A DNA stretch of 39,831 nt from Verrucomicrobiota bacterium (GTDB taxonomy: Bacteria; Verrucomicrobiota; Verrucomicrobiia; Verrucomicrobiales; V1-33), in contig QQNF01000036.1 in the NCBI GenBank assembly GCA_003402705.1, positions 1 through 39,831 on the forward strand. Direction: 5' to 3'. The notes below the pieces were generated by a model, which saw only the letters and a list, made by a program, of their open reading frames with translations, was not told the origin of the DNA and ran no database searches. Of this stretch, positions 1 to 8,625 are shown piece by piece. Both the position numbers and the translations under genes were made by a program. Numbering within the stretch: the stretch's first letter is position 1; the number at the start of each line of letters is the position of its first letter.

Positions 1-253
1 CCGCTTCAGTAATAGATCGCGCCGCAAATTCCGTCTCAAGCCACGCCAGCGCCCGGCTCGCCACATGCTTGAGCTGCCCGACATTGATCGGCGCGTCGTT
101 GTCCGCATTGACACGCCCCGCCGCCCAGATGCCGCTCCACCACAACGGCTCAGCAGCCGAGGCAGCATCGTTGGTCTGTGTCTGGGCACGAACACACATG
201 GCGACAGATAGCACAATTGCCGGAATCGCGCGGGCAGAAAACAGTCTTTTCAC
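1..253 (-). CDS. N-terminal part of a secreted RHS-type / GQLK-motif protein (cut by window edge)
   Basis: The first 84 codons are visible; the rest lies beyond the window edge. The start is GTG, with GGAG five bases upstream on the minus strand. Residues 1-24 form a signal peptide (KR, then a hydrophobic run, then CVRAQ). Residues 54-76 carry APINVGQLKHVASRALAWLE, a motif that I know as a recurring module (NxGQLKxxA) near the N-terminus of large exported RHS/YD-repeat and related proteins of Verrucomicrobiota. The function of the full protein cannot be read from this piece. A tail-fibre-like fragment lies immediately upstream on the same strand, and an RHS-core pseudogene lies at 19.5 kb, so this family has probably expanded in the genome. 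The gene is real; the family name is an inference. Confidence 0.75.
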   Translation of the reverse strand, partial: MKRLFSARAIPAIVLSVAMCVRAQTQTNDAASAAEPLWWSGIWAAGRVNADNDAPINVGQLKHVASRALAWLETEFAARSITEA

Positions 254-323
254 AGAATCTCCGTTCGTTTTGAGTTAGTGTCGGCTGAGTCCCGGCCGCG
301 AAGCCGGTCCCCGCACCAGAACC

Positions 324-575
324 TCAGGGCGTCCCATACGACCCCATCGAGATCCCCCCACGCGTCGGCACCGCCAGCAGCACCCGGCCCGCCGCATCCG
401 CCGCAATCGTCGCCGGCACCGGACTGTTCGCCGCGGCCCTCAACTGAAGCGCCCCATCCACCCGCGCCGTCCCGTTCACATGCAGTTGCTCCTGCGGATA
501 CTTCGTCCCGATTCCCGTCGCATTCAGCAGGTACGTCGCGTCACCATGCGGCCATCGATTCGCGCCCGGCGGCAC
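324..575 (-). pseudogene. C-terminal remnant of a tail-fibre-like / LHVNG-motif protein
   Basis: The last ~80 codons of an open frame encode a sequence with the signature of collar/shaft proteins that carry structural repeats: GIGTKYPQEQLHVNGTARVDG followed by an LQL...A strand-like stretch and a short C-terminus ending in SYGTP. Such GIGT-x-P-x-LHVNG modules normally sit at the C-terminus of long proteins of several hundred residues. Here the frame upstream of about position 575 reads into intergenic repeat sequence (the AACCACGGATTTCACG-type repeat at 733-778), so the real N-terminal part is missing. No good start codon is visible; GTG at 575 is only a boundary of recognisable sequence. It ends 70 bases before the GQLK-motif gene on the same strand, and the two probably once formed one locus. 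It is most likely a truncated relic. Confidence 0.5.
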
Positions 576-637
576 GACCGCCTCGCATGCAACCTCTCCA
601 CTGCCTCTCCCAAAAAGCCTCCATCGTCCTCTCCCCA

Positions 638-676
638 CCAACCCTCGCACCCTCACGTGAGACCCACTCTCCCAAC
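638..676. repeat. Intergenic repeat unit B, copy 1
   Basis: A pyrimidine-rich unit containing CGCACCCTCACGTGAGA, related to the better-preserved copy at 838-876 (CGCGCCTTCGCGTGAGG). Each B copy precedes an A repeat. I recall similar 'CGCGCCTTCGCGTGA' intergenic motifs in verrucomicrobial and planctomycetal genomes; that is memory and was not searched. Confidence 0.45.
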
Positions 677-732
677 TCAACCACCTCCCGCCAAACCCCA
701 TTCCTCCCATTTCCTCATACGTTCTATCATCT

Positions 733-778
733 CCCACCTCAGAAACCATTCGTGCCCATTCGTGAAATCCGTGGTTCA
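733..778. repeat. Intergenic repeat unit A, copy 1
   Basis: A 46-base sequence (CCCACCTCAGAAACCATTCG ... CCGTGGTTCA) that recurs at 907-952 with one mismatch. Read on the minus strand it gives the spurious peptide MNHGFHEWARMVSEV, which extends the frame of the tail-like remnant and should not be taken as coding. Confidence 0.85.
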
Positions 779-837
779 AAACCCCACCCGTCTACAGGTC
801 CCAAATTCCACCATCCTGCCCACCCCACCCTCTCCGA

Positions 838-876
838 CCAACCCCTTCGCGCCTTCGCGTGAGGCCCCCTCTCCCA
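838..876. repeat. Intergenic repeat unit B, copy 2
   Basis: Second copy of unit B, containing CGCGCCTTCGCGTGAGG. It stands 200 bases from copy 1 and about 30 bases before A copy 2, so the order B-A, B-A is a degenerate tandem duplication. Confidence 0.5.
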
Positions 877-906
877 GCAAACCCACCTCAAATCCCCCCC
901 GCCCCT

Positions 907-952
907 CCCACCTCAGAAACCATTCGTGCCCATCCGTGAAATCCGTGGTTCA
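907..952. repeat. Intergenic repeat unit A, copy 2
   Basis: Second copy of the 46-base unit, 45 of 46 identical to 733-778, same orientation, 174 bases apart. It is followed by an AT-rich stretch (977-1010) that contrasts sharply with the rest of the window. No gene is visible between 576 and 1083. Confidence 0.85.
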
Positions 953-1031
953 CAAGCACTCTCCCCACCAGCCAACTTTTACTATTCACTATTTTCAATT
1001 TTAAATTTCCCGCCGCCCTCCCCCCGGACAC

Positions 1032-1064
1032 AAAAAAGCGCAGCCGGCTCCAGTCCGGCTGCGC
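1032..1064 (-). terminator. Rho-independent terminator of acpP
   Basis: A perfect 10-bp stem (GCGCAGCCGG / CCGGCTGCGC) with a 7-base loop, followed on the minus strand by six T residues. It lies 20 bases beyond the acpP stop codon. Confidence 0.9.
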
Positions 1065-1083
1065 TCCGAAATTCAGTCGCCGC

Positions 1084-1329
1084 TCAGGCTTGGCTGTGCT
1101 CCTCAACGTACGTCACCACGTCGCCCACCGTCTGCAGCTTCTCAGCTTCCTCGTCAGGCACTTCGATCGAGAATTCCTCCTCGAACGCCATCACGAGTTC
1201 AACGGTGTCGAGTGAGTCCGCACCGAGGTCTTCGATGAATCGGGCTTCCTTGACGACTTGTTCAGCATTCACGCCGAGCTGGTCGACGATGATGTCACGC
1301 ACTTTATCTTCGATGGACTTTTCTGACAT
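1084..1329 (-). CDS. acpP: Acyl carrier protein
   Basis: An 81-residue acidic protein that carries the growing acyl chain on 4'-phosphopantetheine for type II fatty-acid synthesis in the cytoplasm. The attachment motif [18 protein letters not shown] is intact, with the modified serine at residue 39, and the three-helix pattern and length match bacterial AcpP. The start ATG is 7 residues before the conserved helix 1 ([11 protein letters not shown]). Usual fatty-acid neighbours such as fabF or fabD are not next to it; instead an unrecognised gene lies upstream on the same strand about 100 bases away. A clear intrinsic terminator follows. Its codons end mostly in G, as in other minus-strand genes here. 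Confidence 0.97.
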   Translation of the reverse strand: MSEKSIEDKVRDIIVDQLGVNAEQVVKEARFIEDLGADSLDTVELVMAFEEEFSIEVPDEEAEKLQTVGDVVTYVEEHSQA

Positions 1330-1428
1330 GGTATGGATGGGGCCGGGTTAAATCCGGGCACTTCGTAGGCTCGCGCCCGGCGAATGCAACGGAAATTCAT
1401 GGGGCGGATTCTCGTCTCGAAAAACGCG

Positions 1429-1932
1429 TCAAGCCCCCAGCTGGAGCTTCGGCTCGGCGGCAATCGCATCCGTGATCGCCTGCCACCCACCGTGCTGCTG
1501 CAGTTGGAAAAGATTCAGATACACCGCGCATTCCTCCGCAGGAAACTTCGCCAGCAGGGCCTCCGTGCCCGCCTTCACCTTCGCCGCATCAAATTCCGTC
1601 GGCAGATCCCCGTCCACTCCCCCGTTGCCGTCATGCTGCACCCCCAGCGCATTCAAAAACGTCGCCAGCATCTCGCTCCGACCCTTCATCAGCCAGATCT
1701 GCAGCAGATTCTCACCCACCGCCTCGTTCCCCCTCAGCTTCAGCTGTTCCACCAGCCAACCGCACTGCTCCGTCGCAGGCTTCCGCGTCACAAACACCGG
1801 CCTCAGCTTCTTCTGCGTCGCCAGCGATCCAATCGCCGTCTTGTAAACATTGCGCTCCGCGTCCCGCAGCCAGCCGGTAATCGCATGGCCAAGCTCAGGG
1901 GACATCCGGGAAAACATTTCGTGGGCGTGCAT
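1429..1932 (-). CDS. Conserved-looking cytoplasmic protein of unknown function
   Basis: I do not recognise this family. The 167-residue protein has no signal peptide or membrane segment. It is mixed alpha-helical by appearance, with leucine-rich stretches (CGWLVEQLKLRGNEAVGENLLQ, then LATFLNALGVQHDGNGGVDG) and a short acidic/Gly loop in the middle. The start is taken at ATG 1932 (MHAHEMFSRM), because the open frame upstream of it is low-complexity Arg/Gly sequence; a second ATG (MFSRMSPEL) five codons later is also possible. No Shine-Dalgarno sequence is visible. It lies between a prenyltransferase gene (82 bases upstream) and acpP (99 bases downstream), all on the minus strand, so it may be cotranscribed, but this gives no functional clue. 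Confidence 0.65.
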   Translation of the reverse strand: MHAHEMFSRMSPELGHAITGWLRDAERNVYKTAIGSLATQKKLRPVFVTRKPATEQCGWLVEQLKLRGNEAVGENLLQIWLMKGRSEMLATFLNALGVQHDGNGGVDGDLPTEFDAAKVKAGTEALLAKFPAEECAVYLNLFQLQQHGGWQAITDAIAAEPKLQLGA

Positions 1933-2014
1933 GGCGTTCTGAAAATTTAGGGGGTTCGTAGGGCCGCCTCTCTGACACGACACCCGCCCCTTGTCGAGTG
2001 CTTTCAGCCCAGTC

Positions 2015-2908
2015 TCACGTCGCCGCAAACCGACGCTGCATCCCCAGCGCCACCACACTCAGCACCCCGAAAACCCCCGCCCACCCCCAACTCCCCCCAC
2101 TCGCCACCACAATCCCAAGATCCAGCACCGGCAGAAACGCCAGCATCCGGCTCACCCATTCCCCAACCCCCGGCCTTCTCCCATCCACCCCCGCACGCGG
2201 CCGCAGCAGCCACGCCCCCATCAGCGCCGCCAGCGCCCCGCACACCCCCGGAACCCACCCACCCACCCGCACCCAACCCACCGCCATCAGCACCGCCGGC
2301 ACCAACCACAGCAACCTCCGCGTCGCCGGCACCTCCTCCCCTCTCGTCGCCTCCCCACGCGCCACCAGACTCAGAATCACCACATACCCCCACACCACCG
2401 CACCCCACACCATCGCCGCCTCCGGCACCGCCGTCCCCCCCAGCGCCGCAGACCCCGCGCTCACCCACAACAACCACCGGCACGACCCCATCACCACCAC
2501 ACTCCACGGCGTCTCCTTGTGCCTCGCATCATAAACCAAAACCGCCACCGCCAGCGCCACCGGATACCACACCCCCGGCCACCCGCTCCCCATCGCCATC
2601 AGCACCACCCCACTCATCATCTCCACCAACCCGCTCACCCACACAAACCGCGCCGTCACCCGCCCCGACGGAATCAACCGCCCCGGCCGGTGCTCCCGGT
2701 CCCACCGCTCATCAAACGCATCATTCAGCGTGCACCCGCCCGCATACACAAAACTCCCGCCCACCATCACCAGCACCATCCCCGCCGACACCCCCGCCCC
2801 GCTCACCAGCCACGCCGCCAGCACGTTGCTCCACACCGTCGGCAGATTCGAAACCCGCGCCAGCTCCAGCCACGCCGCCACCCTAACACCGCGTCGCTCC
2901 GCTCCCAT
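2015..2908 (-). CDS. UbiA-family prenyltransferase
   Basis: A 297-residue integral membrane protein of the UbiA superfamily, which transfers prenyl chains onto aromatic acceptors (quinone, haem O, chlorophyll or related). The first Asp-rich motif is clear in NDAFDERWDREHRPGR (about residues 63-78), followed by a second motif in VYDARHKE (about 125-133). Eight or nine hydrophobic segments alternate along the chain. The N-terminus (ARVSNLPTVWSNVLAAWL) matches the usual start of the family. ATG 2908 is preferred, 8 bases after the upstream stop codon and preceded by GAGTGAGGG; GTG 2938 would overlap that gene. The substrate cannot be told from sequence. The SNLPTVWSNV...NDAFD pattern is typical of a verrucomicrobial/planctomycetal subgroup with no assigned pathway. 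Confidence 0.88.
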   Translation of the reverse strand: MGAERRGVRVAAWLELARVSNLPTVWSNVLAAWLVSGAGVSAGMVLVMVGGSFVYAGGCTLNDAFDERWDREHRPGRLIPSGRVTARFVWVSGLVEMMSGVVLMAMGSGWPGVWYPVALAVAVLVYDARHKETPWSVVVMGSCRWLLWVSAGSAALGGTAVPEAAMVWGAVVWGYVVILSLVARGEATRGEEVPATRRLLWLVPAVLMAVGWVRVGGWVPGVCGALAALMGAWLLRPRAGVDGRRPGVGEWVSRMLAFLPVLDLGIVVASGGSWGWAGVFGVLSVVALGMQRRFAAT

Positions 2909-2916
2909 GCCCTCAC

Positions 2917-3399
2917 TCAATGAATCAGCCGCAGACACACCGGATACCGGTACACCGTCCCCTCATTCGCCTTGATCGACGCAATGATCGTCAGAACGAT
3001 CCCGCCCACAATCACCACCGGCAGCAGCAGAAACCCAATCAGCACCAGACACAAAATCCCCGACACCACCCCCGCAATCGTCAGCGTGATCTGGAAATTC
3101 AGCGACTCCTTCCCATTCGCATCAACAAACGCCGACTCATCCTTCTTCACCAGCCACATCACCAGCGGCCCGATCAAATGCCCGAACGGAATCAGATACC
3201 CGGAAAACGCCAGCAAGTGACACAGCATCCCCATCGTCCGCTCCTCCGCTCGCAACCCACCAACCGGTTCCTCGAAATCCATCGCCGACACCGCAGGCGG
3301 CACATACGGATCCACCGGCGGAACATACGGCATCACCGGCGGAGCTTCAGGCATCGGTGGCGGCACCGGAAATGGATTCGTCTCAGGTTCGTCAGCCAT
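2917..3399 (-). CDS. DUF4870 domain membrane protein
   Basis: A 160-residue protein. The N-terminal ~45 residues are a Pro-rich, Val/Tyr-rich cytoplasmic tail (PVPPPMPEAPPVMPYVPP). The rest is a DUF4870 domain: EERTMGMLCHLLAFSGYL, a loop with GPLVMWLVKKDESAFVDANGKESLNFQ, then two hydrophobic segments and an IIASIKANEG end. This small three- to four-helix family (Tic20-like in some members) has no firm function. The start ATG 3399 is chosen because GGAGAG stands five bases before it and the frame further upstream is unlike protein. It is the first gene of a likely two-gene operon with the prenyltransferase, whose start lies 8 bases after its stop. Confidence 0.88.
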   Translation of the reverse strand: MADEPETNPFPVPPPMPEAPPVMPYVPPVDPYVPPAVSAMDFEEPVGGLRAEERTMGMLCHLLAFSGYLIPFGHLIGPLVMWLVKKDESAFVDANGKESLNFQITLTIAGVVSGILCLVLIGFLLLPVVIVGGIVLTIIASIKANEGTVYRYPVCLRLIH

Positions 3400-3537
3400 A
3401 TTCTCTCCACCCTGCCCGCTCCCACGCCCCTCCACAAGGTCCGTCTCCACCGCCACCGCGGATTCTTCCTCCCGCACTCCTTGACAGCCAACACCCACCC
3501 ACGCCACCTTCCCATCCTCCAACCCCCCACTCATCCC

Positions 3538-4023
3538 ATGAAATCCTCTATCCTCGCCTCCCTCGCAGCTCTCGCCACCCTCCTCTCATCAGCGCTCGCC
3601 TCCCCACTCTCCGACCTCGTCGAAAAACACGGTCTCTCATGGATGGTCGGCAAATGGGAAACCGCAGGCGGCGAAGCCTCCCTCGCCTACGAATGGCGCG
3701 TCGAAAAAAATGTCCTCGCCGTCGCCTTCTCCGCAGGTGAACGCGAATCCGAAGGCATGATCGCCCTCAAACCAGGCTCCACCGAAGCCAAATACATGGC
3801 CGTCGACTCCAAAGGCAGCGTCTCCCACGGCGGCTGGTCCGAGCACAACGGCAACCCGCTCCTCAAAACCACCACTATGACCGCCGAAGGCGAAACCCGC
3901 ACCATGGCCATCGAACACATCAAGGTCGACGCCGATACCATGAAGGTCGTCGTCTACAAAACCGACAGCTCCGGCACCATCGGCGATCAACTCATGGAAG
4001 CTGAATTCATCCGCAAAAAATAA
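3538..4023 (+). CDS. Exported small beta-barrel-like protein (DUF1579-like)
   Basis: A 161-residue protein with a signal peptide (MKSSILASLAALATLLSSALAS, cleavage near residue 22). The mature part begins LSDLVEKHGLSWMVGKWETAGGEASLAYEWRVEKN, then shows alternating short strands (LAVAFSAGERESEGMIALKPGSTEAKYMAVDSKG...) and ends EAEFIRKK. The 'xxLVGxWxx' opening followed by antiparallel strands resembles DUF1579 and other lipocalin-like barrels; the ligand is unknown. It probably acts in the periplasm. It diverges from the DUF4870 gene across 138 bases. The leader is pyrimidine-rich, without a Shine-Dalgarno sequence. A hairpin follows the stop codon. Confidence 0.82.
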   Translation: MKSSILASLAALATLLSSALASPLSDLVEKHGLSWMVGKWETAGGEASLAYEWRVEKNVLAVAFSAGERESEGMIALKPGSTEAKYMAVDSKGSVSHGGWSEHNGNPLLKTTTMTAEGETRTMAIEHIKVDADTMKVVVYKTDSSGTIGDQLMEAEFIRKK

Positions 4024-4052
4024 CCGCTCTCCCCTCTCTCCCACCTCACAAA

Positions 4053-4083
4053 ACGGCCGGAGGCGCTCACCGCCCCCGGCCGT
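4053..4083. terminator. Bidirectional terminator between convergent genes
   Basis: Stem ACGGCCGG / CCGGCCGT with a 15-base loop, between convergent genes ending at 4023 (+) and 4105 (-). The minus-strand side is followed by TTTTG; on the plus strand the T tract is short (TTCTG). Confidence 0.7.
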
Positions 4084-4104
4084 TCTGCTGTCCTCCTACC
4101 CGAA

Positions 4105-4458
4105 TCAACGCCCGCGCCGCGAACGCGACGACCCGCCGCTCCGGCCCCCGCCATAACCACCACGCCCATACCCGCCATCATCACACCGCGCCACCCCGCC
4201 ATACAACGGCCCGTGATAATACCCGCCCCCATAACTGATCGACGGACGATACACCGGTGGCGGACACTCGCGCCGCACCACCACCCAGTCATACCGCGGA
4301 CACCCGTCCCACCCGCGCCCCACAAACGCATACTCCCAGTACAGCACGTTGCCGCAGTAATCCCGCGTCACCCGCGTGCGGCACCCAGCCTCGGCTGTCG
4401 CAGGAGCCAGCACCGCGAACCCCAGCACGGCCATCAGAAAAAAGCGGATCGTTTTCAT
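4105..4458 (-). CDS. Small exported Cys-containing, Gly/Arg-rich protein
   Basis: A 117-residue protein of unknown function. Residues 1-24 are a signal peptide (MKTIRFFLMAVLGFAVLAPATAEA). The mature part has four widely spaced cysteines (in GCRTRV, DYCGN, DGCPRY and RECPPP) that could form two disulfides, plus a fifth in ARCDDG. The last 30 residues are Gly/Ser/Arg-rich (YGRGGYGGGRSGGSSRSRRGR) and probably disordered. No recognised domain. The 50 bases upstream of the start on the minus strand are unusually AT-rich for this window and probably hold the promoter. Confidence 0.72.
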   Translation of the reverse strand: MKTIRFFLMAVLGFAVLAPATAEAGCRTRVTRDYCGNVLYWEYAFVGRGWDGCPRYDWVVVRRECPPPVYRPSISYGGGYYHGPLYGGVARCDDGGYGRGGYGGGRSGGSSRSRRGR

Positions 4459-4810
4459 GTCAGTAGATTTGTCTGAATTGTTATCTTGCTAGTTTGATTT
4501 GCGGAACCCCTCAGGTCTCCTGACCATGGATTCCGCATGCTCTGACGCACCGCCGCCTCCCCCTATTCATCGCCTCATCAAAGATTTCCGCCCCCTCTCT
4601 TCCCCATCGCGTCCCCCACCCTCCCATGCCATCCTCCCTCCCCATGTCGCGTCTCCTCCCCGGCAACCGCATCGACTGCTCCGGCCAACCCATCCCCATC
4701 AACCAGTTCCCCTCCAGCCCGCTCCCCTGTTCCGTCGGCCACTGACCCGCCTCCCGCAATCCCGTGCTGGCACTCCCTCCCGTCACGACGAAACTCCCCA
4801 GACGCCTTCC
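4459..4810. other. Gene-poor spacer upstream of the lipoprotein gene
   Basis: About 350 pyrimidine-rich bases. Apart from the AT-rich promoter-like stretch next to 4458 and a possible short frame at 4626-4745, I see no RNA gene or repeat. Confidence 0.5.
4626..4745 (+). CDS. Possible small protein of 39 residues
   Basis: A short frame, MPSSLPMSRLLPGNRIDCSG..., ending SPLPCSVGH. It uses C-ending codons like the real + strand genes here and has two cysteines, but it has no Shine-Dalgarno sequence, no recognised domain and could be chance in C-rich sequence. An inner ATG at 4644 would give 33 residues. Confidence 0.2.
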   Translation: MPSSLPMSRLLPGNRIDCSGQPIPINQFPSSPLPCSVGH

Positions 4811-5584
4811 ATGAAATTCCGATCCGCTCTCCTCTCCGCTCTCCTCATCCCAGCCCTCACCAGCTGCGGCGATCCACCACCTGCCGCCAAATCCCCAGCC
4901 GCCACCGCCGCCAAGCCCACCGGCCCATGGATCGTCAGTGATTGGTCCGAGTGGAAAAAACAGGACACCGGCCCCGCCGCCAAAGTCGAAATCAGAAAAG
5001 ACCTCCCCGAAACCAATCCTGACAAAGAAGCCCCCGCTCCCGCCCCGCTCCCCGAAGCCGCCGCCAAAGCCGGTGTCCTCGTCCTCGGCGCAGGCGAACC
5101 CTTCTCCGCCGTCAAATACGACGGCCCCATCGACCGCATCCCCCTCGAAGGCTACGAAATCGCATGGGACGCCATGCGCGTCGACGGCAACGACTTCTTC
5201 TCCGCCCTCACCTTCCCAGTCGGAAAACCTGACAAATGCGTCACCCTCGTCACCGGCGGCTGGGGCGGCTGGACCGTCGGCGTCAGTACCCTCAACCACG
5301 CCTTCGCCAACGAAAACGAAACCTCTTCCAGCTTCGAATTCAAATCCGGCCGCTGGTACCGCTTCGTCCTCAAGGTCACCCCCGAATGCCTCCTCTGCTC
5401 CATCAACGGAAAACAACAGTTCAAGGTCGGCCTCAAAGACAAGCAGCTCGCCATGCACCCCAGCGAAATCCAGCGCTGCATGCCCCTCGGCTTCGCCTCC
5501 TATCAAACCACCGGTGCCATCCGCAATCTCCAGATCCGCCCGCTCAAACAAGACGAACTCAAACCCGACGAATTCCCCGAGTAA
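4811..5584 (+). CDS. Lipoprotein with a 3-keto-disaccharide-hydrolase-like / LamG-like domain
   Basis: A 257-residue predicted lipoprotein. The signal peptide ends in a lipobox (PALTSC, Cys 18). A Pro/Ala-rich linker runs to about residue 85. The rest looks like the jelly-roll domain of Pfam DUF1080 (3-keto-disaccharide hydrolase), with PLEGYEIAWDAMRVDGNDFFSALTFPV, then GWGGWTVGVSTLN, WYRFVLKVTPECLLCSINGKQ and a closing strand TTGAIRNLQIRPL. Domains of this type bind or cleave sugars at the cell surface and are very abundant in Verrucomicrobiota and Planctomycetota. The start at 4811 follows directly from the signal peptide. It lies 51 bases before a PQQ-propeller protein on the same strand, a common pairing in these phyla. 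Catalysis is not shown by the sequence. Confidence 0.82.
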   Translation: MKFRSALLSALLIPALTSCGDPPPAAKSPAATAAKPTGPWIVSDWSEWKKQDTGPAAKVEIRKDLPETNPDKEAPAPAPLPEAAAKAGVLVLGAGEPFSAVKYDGPIDRIPLEGYEIAWDAMRVDGNDFFSALTFPVGKPDKCVTLVTGGWGGWTVGVSTLNHAFANENETSSSFEFKSGRWYRFVLKVTPECLLCSINGKQQFKVGLKDKQLAMHPSEIQRCMPLGFASYQTTGAIRNLQIRPLKQDELKPDEFPE

Positions 5585-5635
5585 CAATCCCTTCGCTCCT
5601 CATCCCATCCCTCCCTTCCCCCTTTCCCTGCCCTC

Positions 5636-6967
5636 ATGAAACCCGTTCTCCTCTCCCTCCTCGTCTCCCTCGCCACCGCCTCCGCCGGCGACTGGTCTAA
5701 CTGGCGCGGCCCCCACTTCGACGGCTCCAGCGACGAAGCCTCCCTCCCCACCAAAGCCGACCCGGCCTCCGCTCTCTGGAAAGTCGCCATGCCAGGCCCC
5801 GCCGCCTCCAGCCCTATCGTCGCCGCAGGCAAGGTCTTCATCACCACCACCGACGAAAAGGAAAAATCCCTCCTCGGCATCTGCTTCGACGCCGTCTCCG
5901 GCAAGGAACTCTGGCGCAAAACCATCGGCTCAGGCTTCAGCGCCGACGAACGCAGCAACTACGCCAATCCCTCCCCAGCCACCGACGGCAAAACCGTCAT
6001 CTTCCACTTCGCCACCGGCGACACCGCCGCCTTCGACTTCTCCGGCAAGGAACTCTGGAAACGCAACATGCAGAAGGACTACGGCACCTACGCCATCCAG
6101 TGGACCCCCGCCTCCAGCCCCGTCATCACCGACGGCCTCGCCATCTTCCAGGTCCTCCAACGCAACTCCGCCTTCGACTTCGGCGGTCAGCAGAAGGGCA
6201 ACCCCGACGGCCCTAACGACAGCTACCTCCTCGCCCTCGACACCGCCTCCGGCAAGGAAGTCTGGAAATCCATCCGCCCCAGCGACGCCGCCGCCGAAAG
6301 CCTCGAATCCTTCAGCACTCCCATGCCATGGTCCTCGGAAGGCCGCCGCGAACTCCTCGTCACCGGCGGCGACTGCATCAGCGGCCACGACCTCAAATCC
6401 GGTCGCGAACTCTGGCGTTCCGTCTCATGGAACCCCGAAAAAATCGGCCACTGGCGTCTCGTCCCAGGCCCCATCGCCGGCGACGGCATCATCCTCGCCT
6501 GCGCCCCCAAACGCGCCCCAGTCTACGCCTTCAAAGCCGGTGCCACCGGCACCGTCTCGCTCGACGCCACCGCATGGATCTCCAGCAAGGACCACGGCAC
6601 CGAAGACGTCTCCAGCGACGTTAGCACCCCACTCTTCTACAAGGGCCGCTTCTACGTCGTAAACAGCGACCGCAAATCCGTCTGCTGCGTCGAACCCAAA
6701 TCCGGAAAACTCCTCTGGGAACACCGCGTCGAGGGCGGCACCAAAATCGAATCCTCACCAGTCGCCGGCGCTGGCCGCATCTACTTCCAGGACATGCGCG
6801 CCAACCTCACCATCATGGACGCCGCCGACCAACCCAAGGTCGTCTTCTCCGGCCCCATGTCCGAAGGCACCGAACAAAAAGACGTCCGCTCCTCCATCGC
6901 CCTCGCCGACGGTCGTCTCTACATCCGCACCGCCTCCCACCTCTTCTGCATCGGTGCCAAACCCTGA
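5636..6967 (+). CDS. Exported PQQ-like beta-propeller protein
   Basis: A 443-residue protein with a signal peptide (MKPVLLSLLVSLATASAG). It opens with DWSNWRGPHFDGSS, the usual N-terminal tag of planctomycetal/verrucomicrobial 'outer membrane protein assembly factor BamB family' proteins. At least five blades are visible from repeated strand pairs ending in LWR/LWK/VWK: AVSGKELWRKT, FSGKELWKRN, ASGKEVWKSI, KSGRELWRSV, KSGKLLWEHR, each preceded by SPIVAAGKVFI-type or SPVITDGLAIF-type strands. It probably acts in the periplasm or on the surface as a binding scaffold. There are no helix-turn or catalytic domains. True quinoprotein activity is unlikely, as residues for PQQ and metal binding are not evident. 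It is flanked by other exported proteins in the same orientation at short spacing. Confidence 0.88.
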   Translation: MKPVLLSLLVSLATASAGDWSNWRGPHFDGSSDEASLPTKADPASALWKVAMPGPAASSPIVAAGKVFITTTDEKEKSLLGICFDAVSGKELWRKTIGSGFSADERSNYANPSPATDGKTVIFHFATGDTAAFDFSGKELWKRNMQKDYGTYAIQWTPASSPVITDGLAIFQVLQRNSAFDFGGQQKGNPDGPNDSYLLALDTASGKEVWKSIRPSDAAAESLESFSTPMPWSSEGRRELLVTGGDCISGHDLKSGRELWRSVSWNPEKIGHWRLVPGPIAGDGIILACAPKRAPVYAFKAGATGTVSLDATAWISSKDHGTEDVSSDVSTPLFYKGRFYVVNSDRKSVCCVEPKSGKLLWEHRVEGGTKIESSPVAGAGRIYFQDMRANLTIMDAADQPKVVFSGPMSEGTEQKDVRSSIALADGRLYIRTASHLFCIGAKP

Positions 6968-6994
6968 TCCCCCTAACCTCAATACCCTGACCTC

Positions 6995-7594
6995 ATGAAT
7001 CGTCTCCTCCTCTCCCTCCTCTGCGCCGCCGCCTCCTGCGTCTCCACTAACGCCCAGGACCCCAAACCTCCCGCACCGCCTTCCCCCGATCGCCCCGCCC
7101 CCGGCCCGCCCGACGCCGCTCTCCGCGAACGCTTCGAACGCGAACAGCAGGCCTTCCGCGAAAAAATGCAGCAGAAAACCGAGGCCATCATGAAAGAGGC
7201 CGCCGCCCTCGAAGCCGACGGCAAACTCGACAAAGCCAACGATCTCCGCGCCCAGGCCAAGCAAAACCTCGAAGCCGCCATCAAAGAACATCAGGCCGCC
7301 ACTCAGAAAAAAATGCAGGCCCTCACCCGCGGCGACGCCCCGATCCCCCGCGGCGACGCCCCTCAACCCAGGGACCTCAAAAACCGCCTCCACCACGCCG
7401 AACAAGCCATCAACCACCTCCGCGAAGCCGGTCTCAAGGATCTCGCCGAAGAAGTCGCCCGCGCCACCGAACGGCTCCGCCAGCAACCACCCGAACCCCG
7501 CCGCTCGGGCGGCGACATCGACGCCCTCCGCCGCGAACTCAACGAACTCCGCGAAACCGTCCGCGCCCTCAAGGAATCCCGCGGCGAACGCTGA
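6995..7594 (+). CDS. Exported coiled-coil protein
   Basis: A 199-residue protein with a signal peptide (MNRLLLSLLCAAASCVSTNA, cleavage before QDPKPP) and a Pro-rich linker. Residues ~45-110 form a highly charged heptad-like helix (RERFEREQQAFREKMQQKTEAIMKEAAALEADGKLDKANDLRAQ). A short repeated element RGDAPIPRGDAPQPRD follows, then a second helical region (about 128-165) and a final coiled coil DIDALRRELNELRETVRALKESR. It resembles exported LTXXQ or Spy-like helical proteins in style only; I cannot assign it. It lies 27 bases after the propeller gene, so the two are probably cotranscribed. Confidence 0.78.
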   Translation: MNRLLLSLLCAAASCVSTNAQDPKPPAPPSPDRPAPGPPDAALRERFEREQQAFREKMQQKTEAIMKEAAALEADGKLDKANDLRAQAKQNLEAAIKEHQAATQKKMQALTRGDAPIPRGDAPQPRDLKNRLHHAEQAINHLREAGLKDLAEEVARATERLRQQPPEPRRSGGDIDALRRELNELRETVRALKESRGER

Positions 7595-7614
7595 CCTTCC
7601 CAACACCCTCACCC

Positions 7615-7649
7615 GGGCTGGAGGCGGCCTCCCTCGCCGCTTCCAGCCC
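7615..7649. terminator. Possible hairpin after the coiled-coil gene
   Basis: An imperfect 13-bp stem (GGGCTGGAGGCGG / CCGCTTCCAGCCC, one mismatch) 21 bases after the stop codon. It has no T tract, so it is a possible Rho-dependent or protective 3' hairpin rather than a certain terminator. Confidence 0.4.
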
Positions 7650-7719
7650 CTCTCCCTCCAGGCCACCACGGCACAATACCCCGCTTGCCCCAGCGCCTTC
7701 CCTCCCCCATCAACTCAAG

Positions 7720-8601
<882 letters not shown>

Positions 8602-8625
8602 GCCCCTCCGCCCGCGCTCCCCCGC

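Noticed and set aside
600..1020. CRISPR array
   Set aside because: Only two copies of each unit, with unequal spacing, different spacer lengths and no cas genes.
2004..2507. Gly/Val-rich minus-strand frame inside the prenyltransferase gene
   Set aside because: The UbiA-family frame has motifs and membrane segments; this one is compositional.
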